Of a stretch of DNA of 64,000 nucleotides, positions 53,605 to 64,000 are shown piece after piece. The notes under the pieces are model-generated. The model saw only the letters and a program-made list of their open reading frames with translations, was not told where the DNA came from and did no database searches. This DNA is from Rattus norvegicus (taxonomy: Eukaryota > Chordata > Mammalia > Rodentia > Muridae). The stretch spans positions 41,015,725 through 41,079,724 of the forward strand of contig NC_086031.1 in NCBI RefSeq assembly GCF_036323735.1, written 5' to 3'. Within the stretch, counting starts at the first letter, position 1, and each line of letters starts with the position of its first letter. The position numbers and the translations under genes were made by a program.

Positions 53605-54455
53605 TTCTTTTATTTTGTTTTTCAGATTTGTTCACTTCATTTTTCTTCTATAAAAACCCTTATGTCTTAGCCATAGCTGGTTCCTCTGAACAGAGACCCG
53701 ATATGAAGGCTCTGTGAACACAGTCTTTTTCTAGAGGTAGGGAATCCCATAGCTATAGGTCTTGGAGAGGAGATTAAAGGTGGCCTTGGCAAAGTTGCCC
53801 AGGGTGGCAGTTCAGTGCCTGGCTGATGGGTAGCAGTCATTAATTCTTGCAATCAGCAGCAACTTCTTGGGCACAGGAGCGAAACAATGCCAATGCCTTT
53901 GGAGCCAGGATGATGTTCTGCAGCAACACAGAGACACAGCGGGCTGTCACCTTGCACACAACAGTGTGGGGCTTGCCAATCTTGTTCTCCCAGCAGCCTC
54001 TCCATACAGGGATGATGGATGATGGCCCCTCAGATGGCAGTGGCTACCTCCTTGGGACACTTAACACCAAAAGCAACATGACCATTGTAGTCCCCAATAA
54101 CAATGAAAGCATTGAATCTGGTCCACTGGCCAGCCTGAGTCTGTGTCTGCACTGGCAGGATTGTTAGAACCTCATCCTTTAGTGATTTTCCCAAGAAAAA
54201 GTCAATAATCTCAGATTCCTTAATGGGCAGGGAAGAAGTAGATCTCTCCCAGGGATTTGATCTTCATTTGCTTATCCAAGTAGCCCAGTGTGGTGACAGG
54301 GGTCCATTCCTAGGCTTTGGCTCTATCTCAAAGAGCCCTGAAGCAACTAAGACTCCTGCCAAATCCTCCAGAAAGCAACATGGCCTCCTAATCATGGGCC
54401 TCAACCCCTCTGGGTCCTACCACTGCACCAATTCATTTGCCATTTGGTGTTTTTC
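53605..54455 (-). pseudogene. Ribosomal protein S2 processed pseudogene (Rps2 retrocopy)
   Basis: RPS2 (uS5) is a protein of the small ribosomal subunit. The reversed strand gives an intronless, decayed copy: a start region at about 54443, the Arg/Gly-rich N-terminal part reduced and shifted, MKIKSLGEIY near 54240-54275, then WGLQWSC-type frameshifted stretches, GNFAKATF-like sequence near 53780 and a C-terminal VQRNQ-like end at about 53690. The 3' UTR follows to about 53625, with AATAAA changed to AATGAA and an A-rich tail. Stops and shifts occur throughout. Its 5' end abuts the GAA satellite. Conserved order over about 800 bases makes the assignment good, although few long frames survive. 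Confidence 0.85.
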
Positions 54456-54462
54456 AGAAGAA

Positions 54463-54497
<35 letters not shown>

Positions 54498-54538
54498 AGA
54501 AGAAGAAGAAGAAGAAGAAGAAGAAGAAGAAGAAGAAG

Positions 54539-54570
<32 letters not shown>

Positions 54571-54687
54571 GTAGTGGTGGAAGAAGCAGCAGCCAGAGAG
54601 AGGGAAAGAGACAGAGAGAGACAGAGAGAGAGGACGAAGAAGAAGAAGAAGAAGAAGAAGAAGAAGAAGAAGAAGAAGAAGAAGAAG

Positions 54688-54719
<32 letters not shown>

Positions 54720-54905
54720 GTAGTGGTGGAAGAAGCAGCAGCCAGAGAGAGGGAAAGAGACAGAGAGAGACAGAGAGAGAGGGTGAAGAAGAAGAAGAAA
54801 AAGAAGAAGAAGAAGAAGAAGAAGAAGAAGAAGAAGAAGAAGAAGAAGAAGAAGAAGAAGAAGAAGAAGAAGAAGAAAAAGAAAAAGAAGAAGAGGAGGA
54901 GGTAG
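54456..54905 (+). repeat. Composite (GAA)n satellite with a duplicated 149-base higher-order unit
   Basis: Three pure GAA runs (about 54472-54566, 54636-54716 and 54801-54878; roughly 31, 27 and 26 units). They are separated by two almost identical spacers of about 68 bases, at 54568 and 54717 (each GTAGTAGTGGTGGAAGAAGC, then GAGAGAG-rich). Almost every base is a purine. The homopolymeric Glu, Arg, Lys, Ser and Phe frames are artefacts. Confidence 0.97.
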
Positions 54906-55248
54906 CACTGGACATGTTCTTAATCTCTCATTTGACTAATTGATACATGAAAGTCTATCATAGTTATGTATATGGAACATAGTATATCTAAGATGAGTGT
55001 AGGTATCCTCTGGGAGGTGAGGAGGAGGCATTGTATAAAGTGAAAGAAGTCCATTCCCAAAGACCACATACTGCATTATTCCATACACATGCTGTTTCAG
55101 GAATATGAAAATCCATAAGGATAGGTGGTAGAGTAATGCTTGTTAAGGTCATGGGAGGAGACTACTGTTAATGGATATGAAGTTTCTCCTTTGGTGAGAT
55201 TGTTCAGAAATTTGATAGAAGTGATACTTATACGCACGCACTCACGTG

Positions 55249-55291
<43 letters not shown>

Positions 55292-55467
55292 TATCATACA
55301 AAAGAGGTAGACCAGGTAGCAAGGACTTAGATTTCATGAGCCATATGATCTTTCTTGAAACTGCTCAGGTGAAGCCACCAGAGTGGCACCATTAATTACA
55401 TATTAATTACATGTTAATTAATGTGTAAATGATTAAGCACCATGTATTTCAGTGTAACAAAATATTA
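54906..55467. other. Spacer with a (CA)n at 55252-55290
   Basis: About 18 CA units; a TTAATTACAT tandem lies near 55392-55416. Nothing else recognised. Confidence 0.5.
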
Positions 55468-55544
55468 CTTGCAAGGCTGAGGAGATAAATCAATTCATAA
55501 AGTACTTGCCTAAGTTTCATTCCTGAAAGCTTAAAAAATAAAAC
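55468..55544 (+). mobile_element. B3-type SINE head fragment
   Basis: AGGCTGAGGAGATAAATCAA and TACTTGCCTAAGTTTCATTCC followed directly by A-rich sequence. The body is lost. Confidence 0.5.
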
Positions 55545-56119
55545 ATGGCCATCCCACCAGGGGCCAGGACAGCATTCAGAAACCCTGGTAAAACTGCTAC
55601 CCTACTTCTACCCCACCCCCACTTGCCCAGCATAATCCAAACTGCCCCTCCTCCTCTTGTCACCAAATCTTGGCCCACACCTCTGACAGAAGCCTCCTAC
55701 TCAACCAGAAGCCATGCCAACATCCTGAACACCAGAGGATCCCCAACCAGATCAGAGGTCACACACACTGAAGGAATTCTAAGCTTCCAATTTGGGCACC
55801 AACTAACCAGTGGAGCAGAAGCTATCTAGGCCATCAGAAGTCCAGCCCCCAACTCAGAGGGAGGCCCTCTACTCAATCACCAGCCTTTCTGCCAGAATCT
55901 CAGAGAGTAAGCCAAAACCAAAGAAGATACTACCCATCCAACGAAGACAAACAGAACTTGGCACCTAGACCTATAGACCCATAATCACTCTAAAGCCAGA
56001 CGCCTAAACATCAATGTAAGGATAAAATCAACAATAGTCAGGTCAATGTGTCTCCATCAGAGCCCAGCTGTCCTACTACAGCAAGCCCTGAATGTTCCAA
56101 CACAGCTAAGACACAAGAA

Positions 56120-57020
56120 AACAATCGTAAAAACAACTTTATGAAGTTAAGAGACCCATAAATAAGAAATTAATGAATCCCTTAAAGAAACAAGGAAAAG
56201 ATGATCAAAAAATTGAAGGAAATCAATAAATCTCTTTAAGAATGTCAAGAAAGCCAAGAAAAAACGAACAGTTGGAGGAAACTAATAAAACTGTTCAAGA
56301 TCTGAAAACAGAAATAGAAATAATAAGAAAAGACAAATGAGGGAATTCTGGAGATGGAAAATCTAGGTAACCAAGCAGAAACTACAAATAGCAAGTACAA
56401 TGGAAGAAATAGATATATTGGTCAAAGATACTGTTAAGTCTAAAAAGTTCCTGACATAAAACATTCTGGAAATATGGGACAATATTAAAAGACCAATTTA
56501 AGACAGAGATAGAAGAAGATTACCAGTGCAAAATTTCAGCAAATACTTTTAACAAAATCATAGTAGAAAATTTTCTTAACCTAAAGGACATGCCAATAAA
56601 GGTACAAGAAGTTTATATAACACCAAATAGATTGGACCAAAAAGGAAAAGTCCCCTTACCACATAGTAATCAAATCACTAAACACATAGAACAAAGAAAG
56701 AACATTAAAGTATGCAAAAGGAAAAGGCCACATAACATATAAAGAATTATAGCCAGCTTCTCAATGGATTTATTGCCGCAAACTCTAAGAAATTATAGAT
56801 GCCAGCCCAGATTACTATACCCAACAGTAATTTCAACCACCATAGATGGAGAAAACAAGACAATAAAGTCATATTTAATTTTTTATTTATTTATTTTTCT
56901 TTTCGGAGCTAAGAACTGAACCCAGGGCCTTGCGCTTGCTAGGCAAGCACTCTACCACTGAGCTAAATCCCCAACTCCTAAAGTGAAATTTAAACAATGT
57001 CTATCCACAAATCCAGCTCT
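56120..57020 (+). pseudogene. L1 ORF1 remnant
   Basis: AT-rich, Lys/Glu-type coding sequence with phrases seen in the better ORF1 at 46682-47767 (in reverse there), for example CAAATAGATTGGACCAAAAAG (56624) and GATGCCAGCCCAGATTACTA (56797). Stops in every frame; an ID interrupts it. Confidence 0.7.
56879..56978 (-). mobile_element. ID SINE inserted in L1
   Basis: Reversed ID: CTTTTCGGAGCTAAGAACTGAACC, GCGCTTGCTAGGCAAGC, CTAAATCCCCAACTCC. T-rich end at 56879-56898 is the reversed tail. AAAGTCATATTTAA (left) and AAAGTGAAATTTAA (right) are a probable duplicate with 12 of 14 alike. Confidence 0.92.
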
Positions 57021-57169
57021 ACAGAAGGTACTGGAAGAAAAGTTTCAACCAGAGGAGGTTAACTACACCTATGAAAAACCAATCAATAAACAATCTCATA
57101 CCAGCATAACCCAAAGAAGGAAAACACACACACACAAACACACCCCTCCGACAACAAAATAACAGGAAT

Positions 57170-60100
57170 TAACAATCATCAGTCATTGATATCTCGCAAT
57201 GTCAATGGACTCAATTCTTCAATAAAAAGACACAGATAAACAGAGTGGACATAAGATCCATCCTACTGCATACAGTAAACACACTTCAACTTCACAGATA
57301 GAGTACCTCAGAATAAAGAGTTGGAAAAAGATTTTCCAAGAAAGTGGTCTCAAGAAGCAAGCAGGTGTAGCTTTGTAACAAAATGTACTCAAAAGACCAA
57401 AAGTGATCAAAAGATTTGAGGAAAGACAGTTCATAGTCATCAAAGGAAAGATCCACCAAGATGATGTCTCAATTCTGAATATCTATGCATCAAATGCAAG
57501 GGCACCACATCTTATAAGAAACATTACTAAACCCTGAATCATACATTGACAGGGGGAGACTTCAACACCCCACTCTCACCAATGGACAGGTCATCCAGAC
57601 ATAAACTAAACAGACAAATAATGAAGCTAACAGACATTATGACTCAAATGGTCCTAACAGATATATGTAGAACATTTCACCCAAACACAAAATATCATTC
57701 CTTTTCAGCACCTCACGAAACATTTCCTAAAATTAAACACATACTTGGTCAAAAAGCAAGTCTCTGCATATACAAGAAGGTTGAAATAACACCCTGAATC
57801 CTGTCACCTACATAGATTGAAACTAGATTTCAATGATGGCAGAACAGACAAAAACTCTATAAACTCATGCAAACTCAACAACTGGGTCAAGGCACAAATA
57901 AAGAAGAAAGGTAAAGACTATCTAGAATTCAATGAAAATGAATGCACAACATACCCAAACTTATGGGACACAATGAAAGCCATGCTAAGAGGAAAGTTTA
58001 TAGCACCAAGTGCCGACATAAAGAAGTTAAATTTCATACTAGCAACTTCACACCTGAAACCTCTAGAAGAAAAAGAAGCAAGCACTCCCAAGAGGGGTAG
58101 ACAGCAGGAAATAACCAAACTGACAGCTGAAACCAATAAGATAGAAACAAGGAAAACAACACACAAAATCAATGAAACTAAGAGTTGATTCTTTGAGAAA
58201 ATCAACAAGACAGACAAACCCTTATCCAAATTAACTAAAAGACATAGAATATCCAAATTAAATCAGAAATGAACAGGGAGACATAACAACAGACACCGAG
58301 AAAATTGAAAGAATCAGTGTGATTCCTCAAAAATCTATACTCCATAAAATTGGAAAATCTAAAAGAAATGGACATTTTTCTCAGTAGATGCTCCTGAGGA
58401 AATAGAAACAGTGATTAAAAGTTTCCCAACCAATAAAAGTCCAGGGCCAGATGGTTTTAGCACAGAATTCTACCAGACTTTCAAAAAAGAGCTAATGTCG
58501 ATACTCCTCACATTATTGCAAAAAGGGAAACAGAAGGAACATTGCTAAATTCATTTTATGAGGCCACAGTCACCCTGATAGCAAATCATATAAAGATTCA
58601 ACAAAAAGAATTGCAGATCAATTTTCCTCGTGAACATATATAAAAATACTCAATAAAACACTTGGAAACAAAAGCCAAGGATATATCAAAGAGATTGCCC
58701 ACCATGATTAAGTAGGATTCATCTAAGAGATGCCAGAATGTTTTCAATTCATGAAAACCAGTAAATCCATTATGTAACCAAACTAAAAGAAAAATGCACA
58801 TGATCATTTTATTACAAGCTGGAAAAAGCCTTTGACAAAATCCAACACCCGTTCATGTTAAAAGTCTTGAAAAGATCAGGGATACAAGACACATTCCTAA
58901 ACATAATAAAGTCAATTTACAGCAAGCCTATAGCCAACATCAAATTAAATGAAGAAAAATTAAAAGCATTTCCTTTAAAATTAGGAATGAGACAAGGCTG
59001 TCCACTCTCTTTATATCTATTCAAAAAGTACTTAAAGTTTTAGCTAGAACAATAAGACAACTAAAGGAGATCAAGGAGATACAAATTGGAAAGGAAGATG
59101 TCAAAGTATTGATATTCACAGGTTATATGATTGTATACATAAGTGAACCTAATATTTCCATCAGGGATCTTTTAGAGCTGATAGAAACTTTCAGAGAAGT
59201 ATCTGATTAGATATAAGATTAACTCAAAAAATCCAGACTGAAGAAGAAACTGGGGAAATCAATACCTTTCACAATAGCCTTAAATAATATAAAATATCTT
59301 GGGGTAACTCTAACCGAGAGAGTGAATGACCTGTATGATAAAAATTTCAAGACTTTGATGGAAGAAATTTAAGAAGACATCAGAAGATGAAAGGATCTTC
59401 AATGCTCATGGGTCAGTAGGATCAACATAATAAGCATGGCCATCTTACTAAAAGCAGTCCATAGACTCAGACCAACCCCATCAAAATTGCAACACAATAC
59501 TTTACAGACCTTAGAAAAACAATACTCCATAGCAATAGAATAAGAACCAAATTGTGTTGGCATTAATACAGACAGGTTGATTAATGGAGTTAAATCGAAG
59601 ACACAGATGTAAATCCATATACCTATAGACACCTGATTTAGCCAGAAATATACAATGGGGAAAAAGGCATTTTCAATCTATGATGGTTGTCTAACTGGAT
59701 GTCTGCATGTAGAGGAATGCAAATAGATCCATATCCATCACCCTGCACATAATTCAATTCCAAGTGGATCAAAGACCTCAACATAAAACCAGCAACATTG
59801 AAACTTATAAGCAGACTAGGTGGTGAATAGCTTTGGAGGCATTAGTGTTGTCGGTGACATCTGTAAGCTGTATTTTTTCTGTCAGCCCCAAACTCTCAGA
59901 ATAATGAGTCAGACTTAAGTATGTTTACAAATGCCTAAGCTGAAATTTTGCATGTTCTCTGACTGGCTCATAACTTTACATTCTGTTTATTCTAAACTAG
60001 GTTCTGCTACATGGCTTGTTACCTCTGCACAGCTTTCATGTGTCTATCTCCACCAGCATTCCCAGGATGAAATATCCTATGCCTCACTGTTTCCTAGAAT

Positions 60101-61015
60101 TCTCTCTCTCTACCAGATGTCCCACCTTCTAATCCTGCCTCAGCTCATTGGCCAAAGGCTTTTTTTATTGACAGGTGAATGCTTTTACACAGTCCACAAG
60201 TCTACAAGAGATTATCTCTACACATTGGCATAGGAGACAACATTCTGAACAGAATACCAATAGTTCAGGCACTAAGATCAACCATTGATAAATGGCACCT
60301 CATGAAACTGAAAATCTTCTGTAAGGTTAAGGACACCACCAATAGGGACAAAATGGCAGCCTACAGAATGGGAAAGATTTTCACCAATTTCACATCTTGC
60401 AGAGAGCTAATATCGAAAATATAAAAAAGAACCCAAGAAAGGAGACATCAACAAACCAAATAACACAATTAAAAGATGGTGAACAAATCTAAACATAGAA
60501 TTCTCAACTGAGGAATCTCAATGGCTGAGAAACAAAGAAATGTTCAACATTTTTAGCCTTCAGGGAAATGCAAATCAAAATTGCACCTGTCTGAATATCT
60601 AAGATCAATAACAAAATTGATAGCTCATCTTGTCAAGAATGTGGAGCAAGGAGAGTACTCCTCCATTGCTGGTGGGAGGACAAGCTACTACAGCCACTTT
60701 GGAAATCAATATGGTGGCTTCTCAGAAAATTAGGAACTATCTACCTCAAGACCCAGCCATATCGTTTCTGGGCACATTTCCAAAGGCACTCTATCCTACC
60801 ATAAGGATATTTGCTCAGACATATTCATAGCAACTTGACTCATAATAGCCAGAAACTGGAAACAATCTAGATGTCCCTCAACCAAAGAATGGATTTTATT
60901 TTTAAAAATGTGGGTACATTTACACAATGGAATATTACTCAGCTGCTAAAAAATAACATCATAAAATTTGCCTGCAAATGGATGGAACTAGAAAAACATC
61001 ATCCTGAGTGAGGTA
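57170..61015 (+). pseudogene. L1 ORF2 remnant, catalytic motif lost
   Basis: EN part: GGDFNTPLSPMDRSSRHKLN at about 57549 and TFHPNTKYHSFSAPHETFPKI. RT part: SPGPDGFSTEFYQ near 58440 and MRQGCPLSLYLF near 58987. The catalytic FADD is FTGY at 59115-59126, so both aspartates are gone. C-terminal part resumes after an insertion at about 60220 and ends near 61015. No function is possible. Confidence 0.9.
59828..60219 (+). mobile_element. Unidentified insertion (LTR- or MER-like) in L1 ORF2
   Basis: L1 homology stops after AGCAGACTAGG (about 59827) and returns with ACATTGGCATAGGAGACAAC (about 60221). The block between has a regular, non-coding look (CATGGCTTGTTACCTCTGC, TTCCTAGAATTCTCTCTCTC, TTTATTGACAGGTGAATGC). 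I believe it is a dispersed rodent repeat but cannot name it. No clear target duplicate. Confidence 0.6.
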
Positions 61016-61290
61016 ACTCAGACCCAGAAAGACAAACATGATATATACTCACTTATAAGTAACTGTAAAGTAAAAGACAAGCATGCTACAGTTCCCAGAG
61101 AGGCTAAGTAACATGAAGAGCTTAAAGGAAAACACAAGGATTTTCCCAGGAAGGATAAATAGAATAATAGATTTTGAGGGTGGACTGGGGGCAGATGGGG
61201 ATGGGAATAGGAGCTTTCAGATTGAGGGAAAGAGGAAGAGAATACTGAGGGAAACTACTGGGATGGGACGCATGTTTCAGGAGTGACATG

Positions 61291-61424
61291 GAAGGTTTCT
61301 CAAGCCTATACTCACATGCACAGCCCCCACACACTCACACGTGTAAGTGTCCATGCACCCACATACACCTGCATACACATGAATATGCACACTCATGTGC
61401 ATACATACATTTGAAATAAACGAG
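61291..61424 (+). repeat. CA-rich tail, probably of a B3 SINE
   Basis: ACATGCACAGCCCCCACACAC to TGCATACATACATTTGAAAT, with an AATAAA-like end. The SINE head is not seen. Confidence 0.4.
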
Positions 61425-61560
61425 TAACTGGCTAAGGAAGTAGCTTGAACACAGGAATGGGTGATGAAATGCTCAGTTATAGTGGGACCAAACCCAAAAG
61501 TCCCCTTCCCCACAAAACCTGTGCTCTAATTAAACCTCTCCAAGGCCAGCCTTGCAGAAT
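61425..61560 (+). mobile_element. Family A repeat, internal fragment
   Basis: Order of phrases matches the middle of the 49917 copy (ACACAGGAATGGGTGATGAA, CAAACCCAAAAGTCCCC). Confidence 0.5.
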
Positions 61561-62179
61561 TGATTAAAACTTCAATGGTTGTAGAAAGGCCAGAATGTTA
61601 TAGTCTAGAGTCTAGTAACAATTTATCTTGGGTTCTTTCTAGCCTCTTTAATAACCAGTCCTTGCCCACTTCTGTGTCTGACGTAACTTTTTTTTAGCTA
61701 ATAGGTAAATTCTTTGGAATTTGCAAACAGAAACCTAGCATCTACCAACCCAGAATATCATCAGACAGTGTCTGAGACCTATAGCGGAGTATATATATAT
61801 ATATACTATAAGTCGCCCACCGGCTGTTTCCACCAATGCATTTGAGAAGTGTCTTAATTTATGACCCTTGATGTTCAGTTACAATAAAATTTTATGACAC
61901 TGATACCATGTTGGAGCCTGGAAATTGGAGGTGAAATCAGCCTATGTTCCCAAGCCATGGTCACTCATGTTTAACACCAGAAAAAAAATTCTTTTATCCC
62001 CTTTAAGGTGAGAGCTGTGTATTGTGTTGACCATAGCTTGTGGATCAGATGTATGATCACAATGTGGGACTCATGGTTGATACGTATGTGGAAGGCATCC
62101 TTGTGGCTCCTTTGTCACCCCTACACAACCTTACCTTACATATCTCTGTCCACAACCATCTTCTCTGTCATTGTTATAG
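61561..62179. other. Spacer with a short (TA)n at 61790-61805
   Basis: Nothing else recognised. Confidence 0.4.
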
Positions 62180-62575
62180 TGCCATTTCTGTTACTGGTGA
62201 TAATATGCCATGACAAAAGGCAACTCTGGGGTGGAAGGGTTTATTTGACTTACAACTCCAGAAGGAATTCATTATTTTGGAGAAGTCAAGACAGAAACTC
62301 ATGCAGTTGGTCAATCACAAGCGTGAGTACAGAGAATAAATGTTTCCTTGCTTGCTCTATTTTTCACACTAGCTTTCCCTTCTTTACTCAGTTCTATTCC
62401 ATCTGCCTAGGGAATGGTGCCATCCAAAATGGACTGGGCCTTCCCATACCAATTAACAGTTAAATCCCACATAGACATGTTTACAGGTCCTCCTGACCTA
62501 GATAATTATTCATTAAAATACTCTTCCCATGTGATTCTAGGTTGTGTCAAATTGACAGTTAAAACTAACCAGAAT
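62180..62575 (+). mobile_element. Family A repeat
   Basis: GATAATATGCCATGACAAAAGG, AGGGTTTATTTGACTTACA, GCCATCCAAAATGGACTGGGCC and GGTTGTGTCAAATTGACAGTT give the full order of the family, ending AACTAACCAG. Confidence 0.8.
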
Positions 62576-64000
62576 CCTCTCTTGTTTTCCAGTCCTGTAC
62601 TCAAATACCAAAGGTTCTTAGACCATATGAAAATCTTCAACTCTGGTATCACTTTGATAGGAGACAGAGAGGGGTGCTTTATATTTGCCATTGTAATTAC
62701 ACATGTGTACTTCGTATTGAAGAAAAGAATCTGTGTACACGCATACTGTAAGTAGGCTGGCATGACTATGCTCTCAGCAGTTTCCTAGTCCTGAGTTAAC
62801 CTTTAATCTAGATGTCATCCAAAATACAACTCAGGAGGAATGAAAGATTAGTGGCCTTGGTGTGTGTAAAATCCCCACTACACACAGAGAAAAAGCAATA
62901 AGGAGAAAAACACCAACACCATAGATCTCAGAGACAAGACCGATCACCTGACTAGAGGGGCAAGACTAACCCTTGGAATAATAGACTGTCTTCATTTCCT
63001 CTTCCTATGTAATCAGACGGCCAAAGATGAGTTGGAAGACAAATAGCTTCAAGATAATTTCCACTGATTTCTCACATTATGTAAGGTTTGGGGGCCTTAT
63101 CAGGATACACCTACTTGCAATGGCCCCTATCTTATTGCTGTGGTAAATAACATGGCAAGTCCCTACCAAGAACCAACCTCAGTAAGACTCGCCAGGTGCT
63201 AGAACTCCAGAATAGCAGACCCCATTCTCACTTCCCCAAAGAAGCTTACAGAATCAGGGCCACAGACTCCAAAATATCAGAAGGCTACAAGTATAATGGA
63301 TATACCTCAATTCGAAGTGCAACACCCCCACACAACCTTGGAGTTAAACAGGGCTGCCTATTCTTTCTCCAGAATGCAGGAATCCCTCCTGTCCCTCTGT
63401 CACCCAGGAATTATGATCAGCTTGGCTGCAGTCTCAAGCTATGGACAACTCACCCCCTCTGTAGCATGAAACTTTCCCAGTTCTCTGATACCTAGAGAAG
63501 AGACTCCTACTCTGCCTCTTGGGCCTGATCTCCTGTCAGACCCCAGCCCTTCTCCATCTGTCTGCCTGTCTGTCTGTCTTGTCTGTCTTGAACTCTTCTT
63601 AGAGGTCCCATTTTGCTATCTTTCTATGGTGTTAATAATTATCCTAACAAATATTTACCTGAAAGGACAATCTCCCTCAGTGATCCCCAAAAGCAAAACC
63701 TTTCAGATTGTTAGCTTTCTGACTAAAGTGTAGTTTTAAGACTTGACTCTGCTTACTGACTTCTGTGAGGCAATTGATTTTCAACTTCCCAGCCCTTGTC
63801 CCCTAACTCTTTCATTATCACCCAGAGTCCATAGCTGTAAGTTCTTCCTGATCACAAATGACTCTTTTGCACCACCCCAATATCTTTAGTCACAATCAAC
63901 TATTAGAAAACGCAGCCCTGAAAGGATTCACCTCTCTGTGCTATACCATGTATCTTTAAGTGACCAAAGCAAATTCAGGCATCTAGTAAGATCTATCTCT
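62576..64000. other. Spacer at the window end
   Basis: 1.4 kb with no repeat family, reading frame or RNA gene that I recognise. A short (CTGT)n is at 63560-63580. Confidence 0.4.

Larger units (their letters stand above)
55545..61290 (+). mobile_element. Old L1, nearly full length, plus strand, heavily mutated
   Basis: 5' UTR-like DNA (55545-56100), ORF1 remnant (about 56120-57020), ORF2 (about 57170-61015) and 3' UTR (to about 61290). Two insertions: an ID at 56879-56978 in ORF1, and about 0.39 kb of other DNA at 59828-60219. Divergence from the other two L1s in this window is high and no frame exceeds 125 codons, so this is the oldest of the three. Confidence 0.88.

Noticed and set aside
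53847..54167. A 106-residue plus-strand frame
   Set aside because: Antisense of the Rps2 retrocopy.
54223..54915. Long Glu/Lys, Arg, Ser and Leu/Phe proteins
   Set aside because: Frames through the GAA satellite; one begins in the antisense of the Rps2 retrocopy.

Overview
The window is mammalian nuclear DNA from a rodent, almost certainly rat (Rattus). The tell-tale signs are ID SINEs close to the BC1-type consensus (9743-9836, 21841-21939, 56879-56978), rodent B1, B2, B3 and B4 SINEs, rodent L1 copies with a G-rich 3' UTR, and very many long CA, GA and GAA microsatellites. I find no intact host gene. Everything with recognisable protein homology is a LINE-1 or a dead intronless retrocopy.

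Layout: 1-3675 is the 3' half of an L1 (+). 3676-21800 is mostly unique spacer with SINEs, a hAT-type relic (URR1) and microsatellites; 11990-12480 is a repeat-free, homeodomain/POU-motif-rich stretch that is the best candidate for regulatory DNA. 21801-22850 is a stack of insertions: a B3 SINE split by a 5'-inverted L1 that seems to carry transduced 3' flank, with an ID element at the same target site. 22850-27790 is SINE- and microsatellite-rich. 27797-28690 is a ferritin light chain retrocopy that keeps its iron-responsive element. 28690-40376 is spacer with SINEs, a second URR1, old L1 pieces and a long TTC tract.

40377-48362 is a three-level nest. An older rodent repeat (called family A here) is split by a near full-length L1 on the minus strand (40467-48113), which is itself split by an alpha-tubulin (Tuba1c-type) retrocopy. 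48363-53600 holds SINEs and an LTR-like block. 53605-54455 is an Rps2 retrocopy, directly followed by a composite GAA satellite (54456-54905). 55545-61290 is an old, heavily mutated L1 (+) that holds an ID and a 0.39-kb insertion. The rest is spacer with family A pieces.

There is no operon-like logic. The genes do not work together; the window records layered retrotransposition, L1 machinery having also made the SINEs and the three retrocopies. I see no evidence for an undescribed biological system. The items most worth a second look are the 21.8-22.7 kb insertion stack, a perfect 54-bp duplication 2.3 kb apart (50996 and 53278), the candidate regulatory block near 12.1 kb, a templated fragment inside the minus-strand L1, and the composite GAA satellite. 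Repeat names and boundaries come from reading the sequence, without a library search; SINE edges are good to roughly 5-20 bases.
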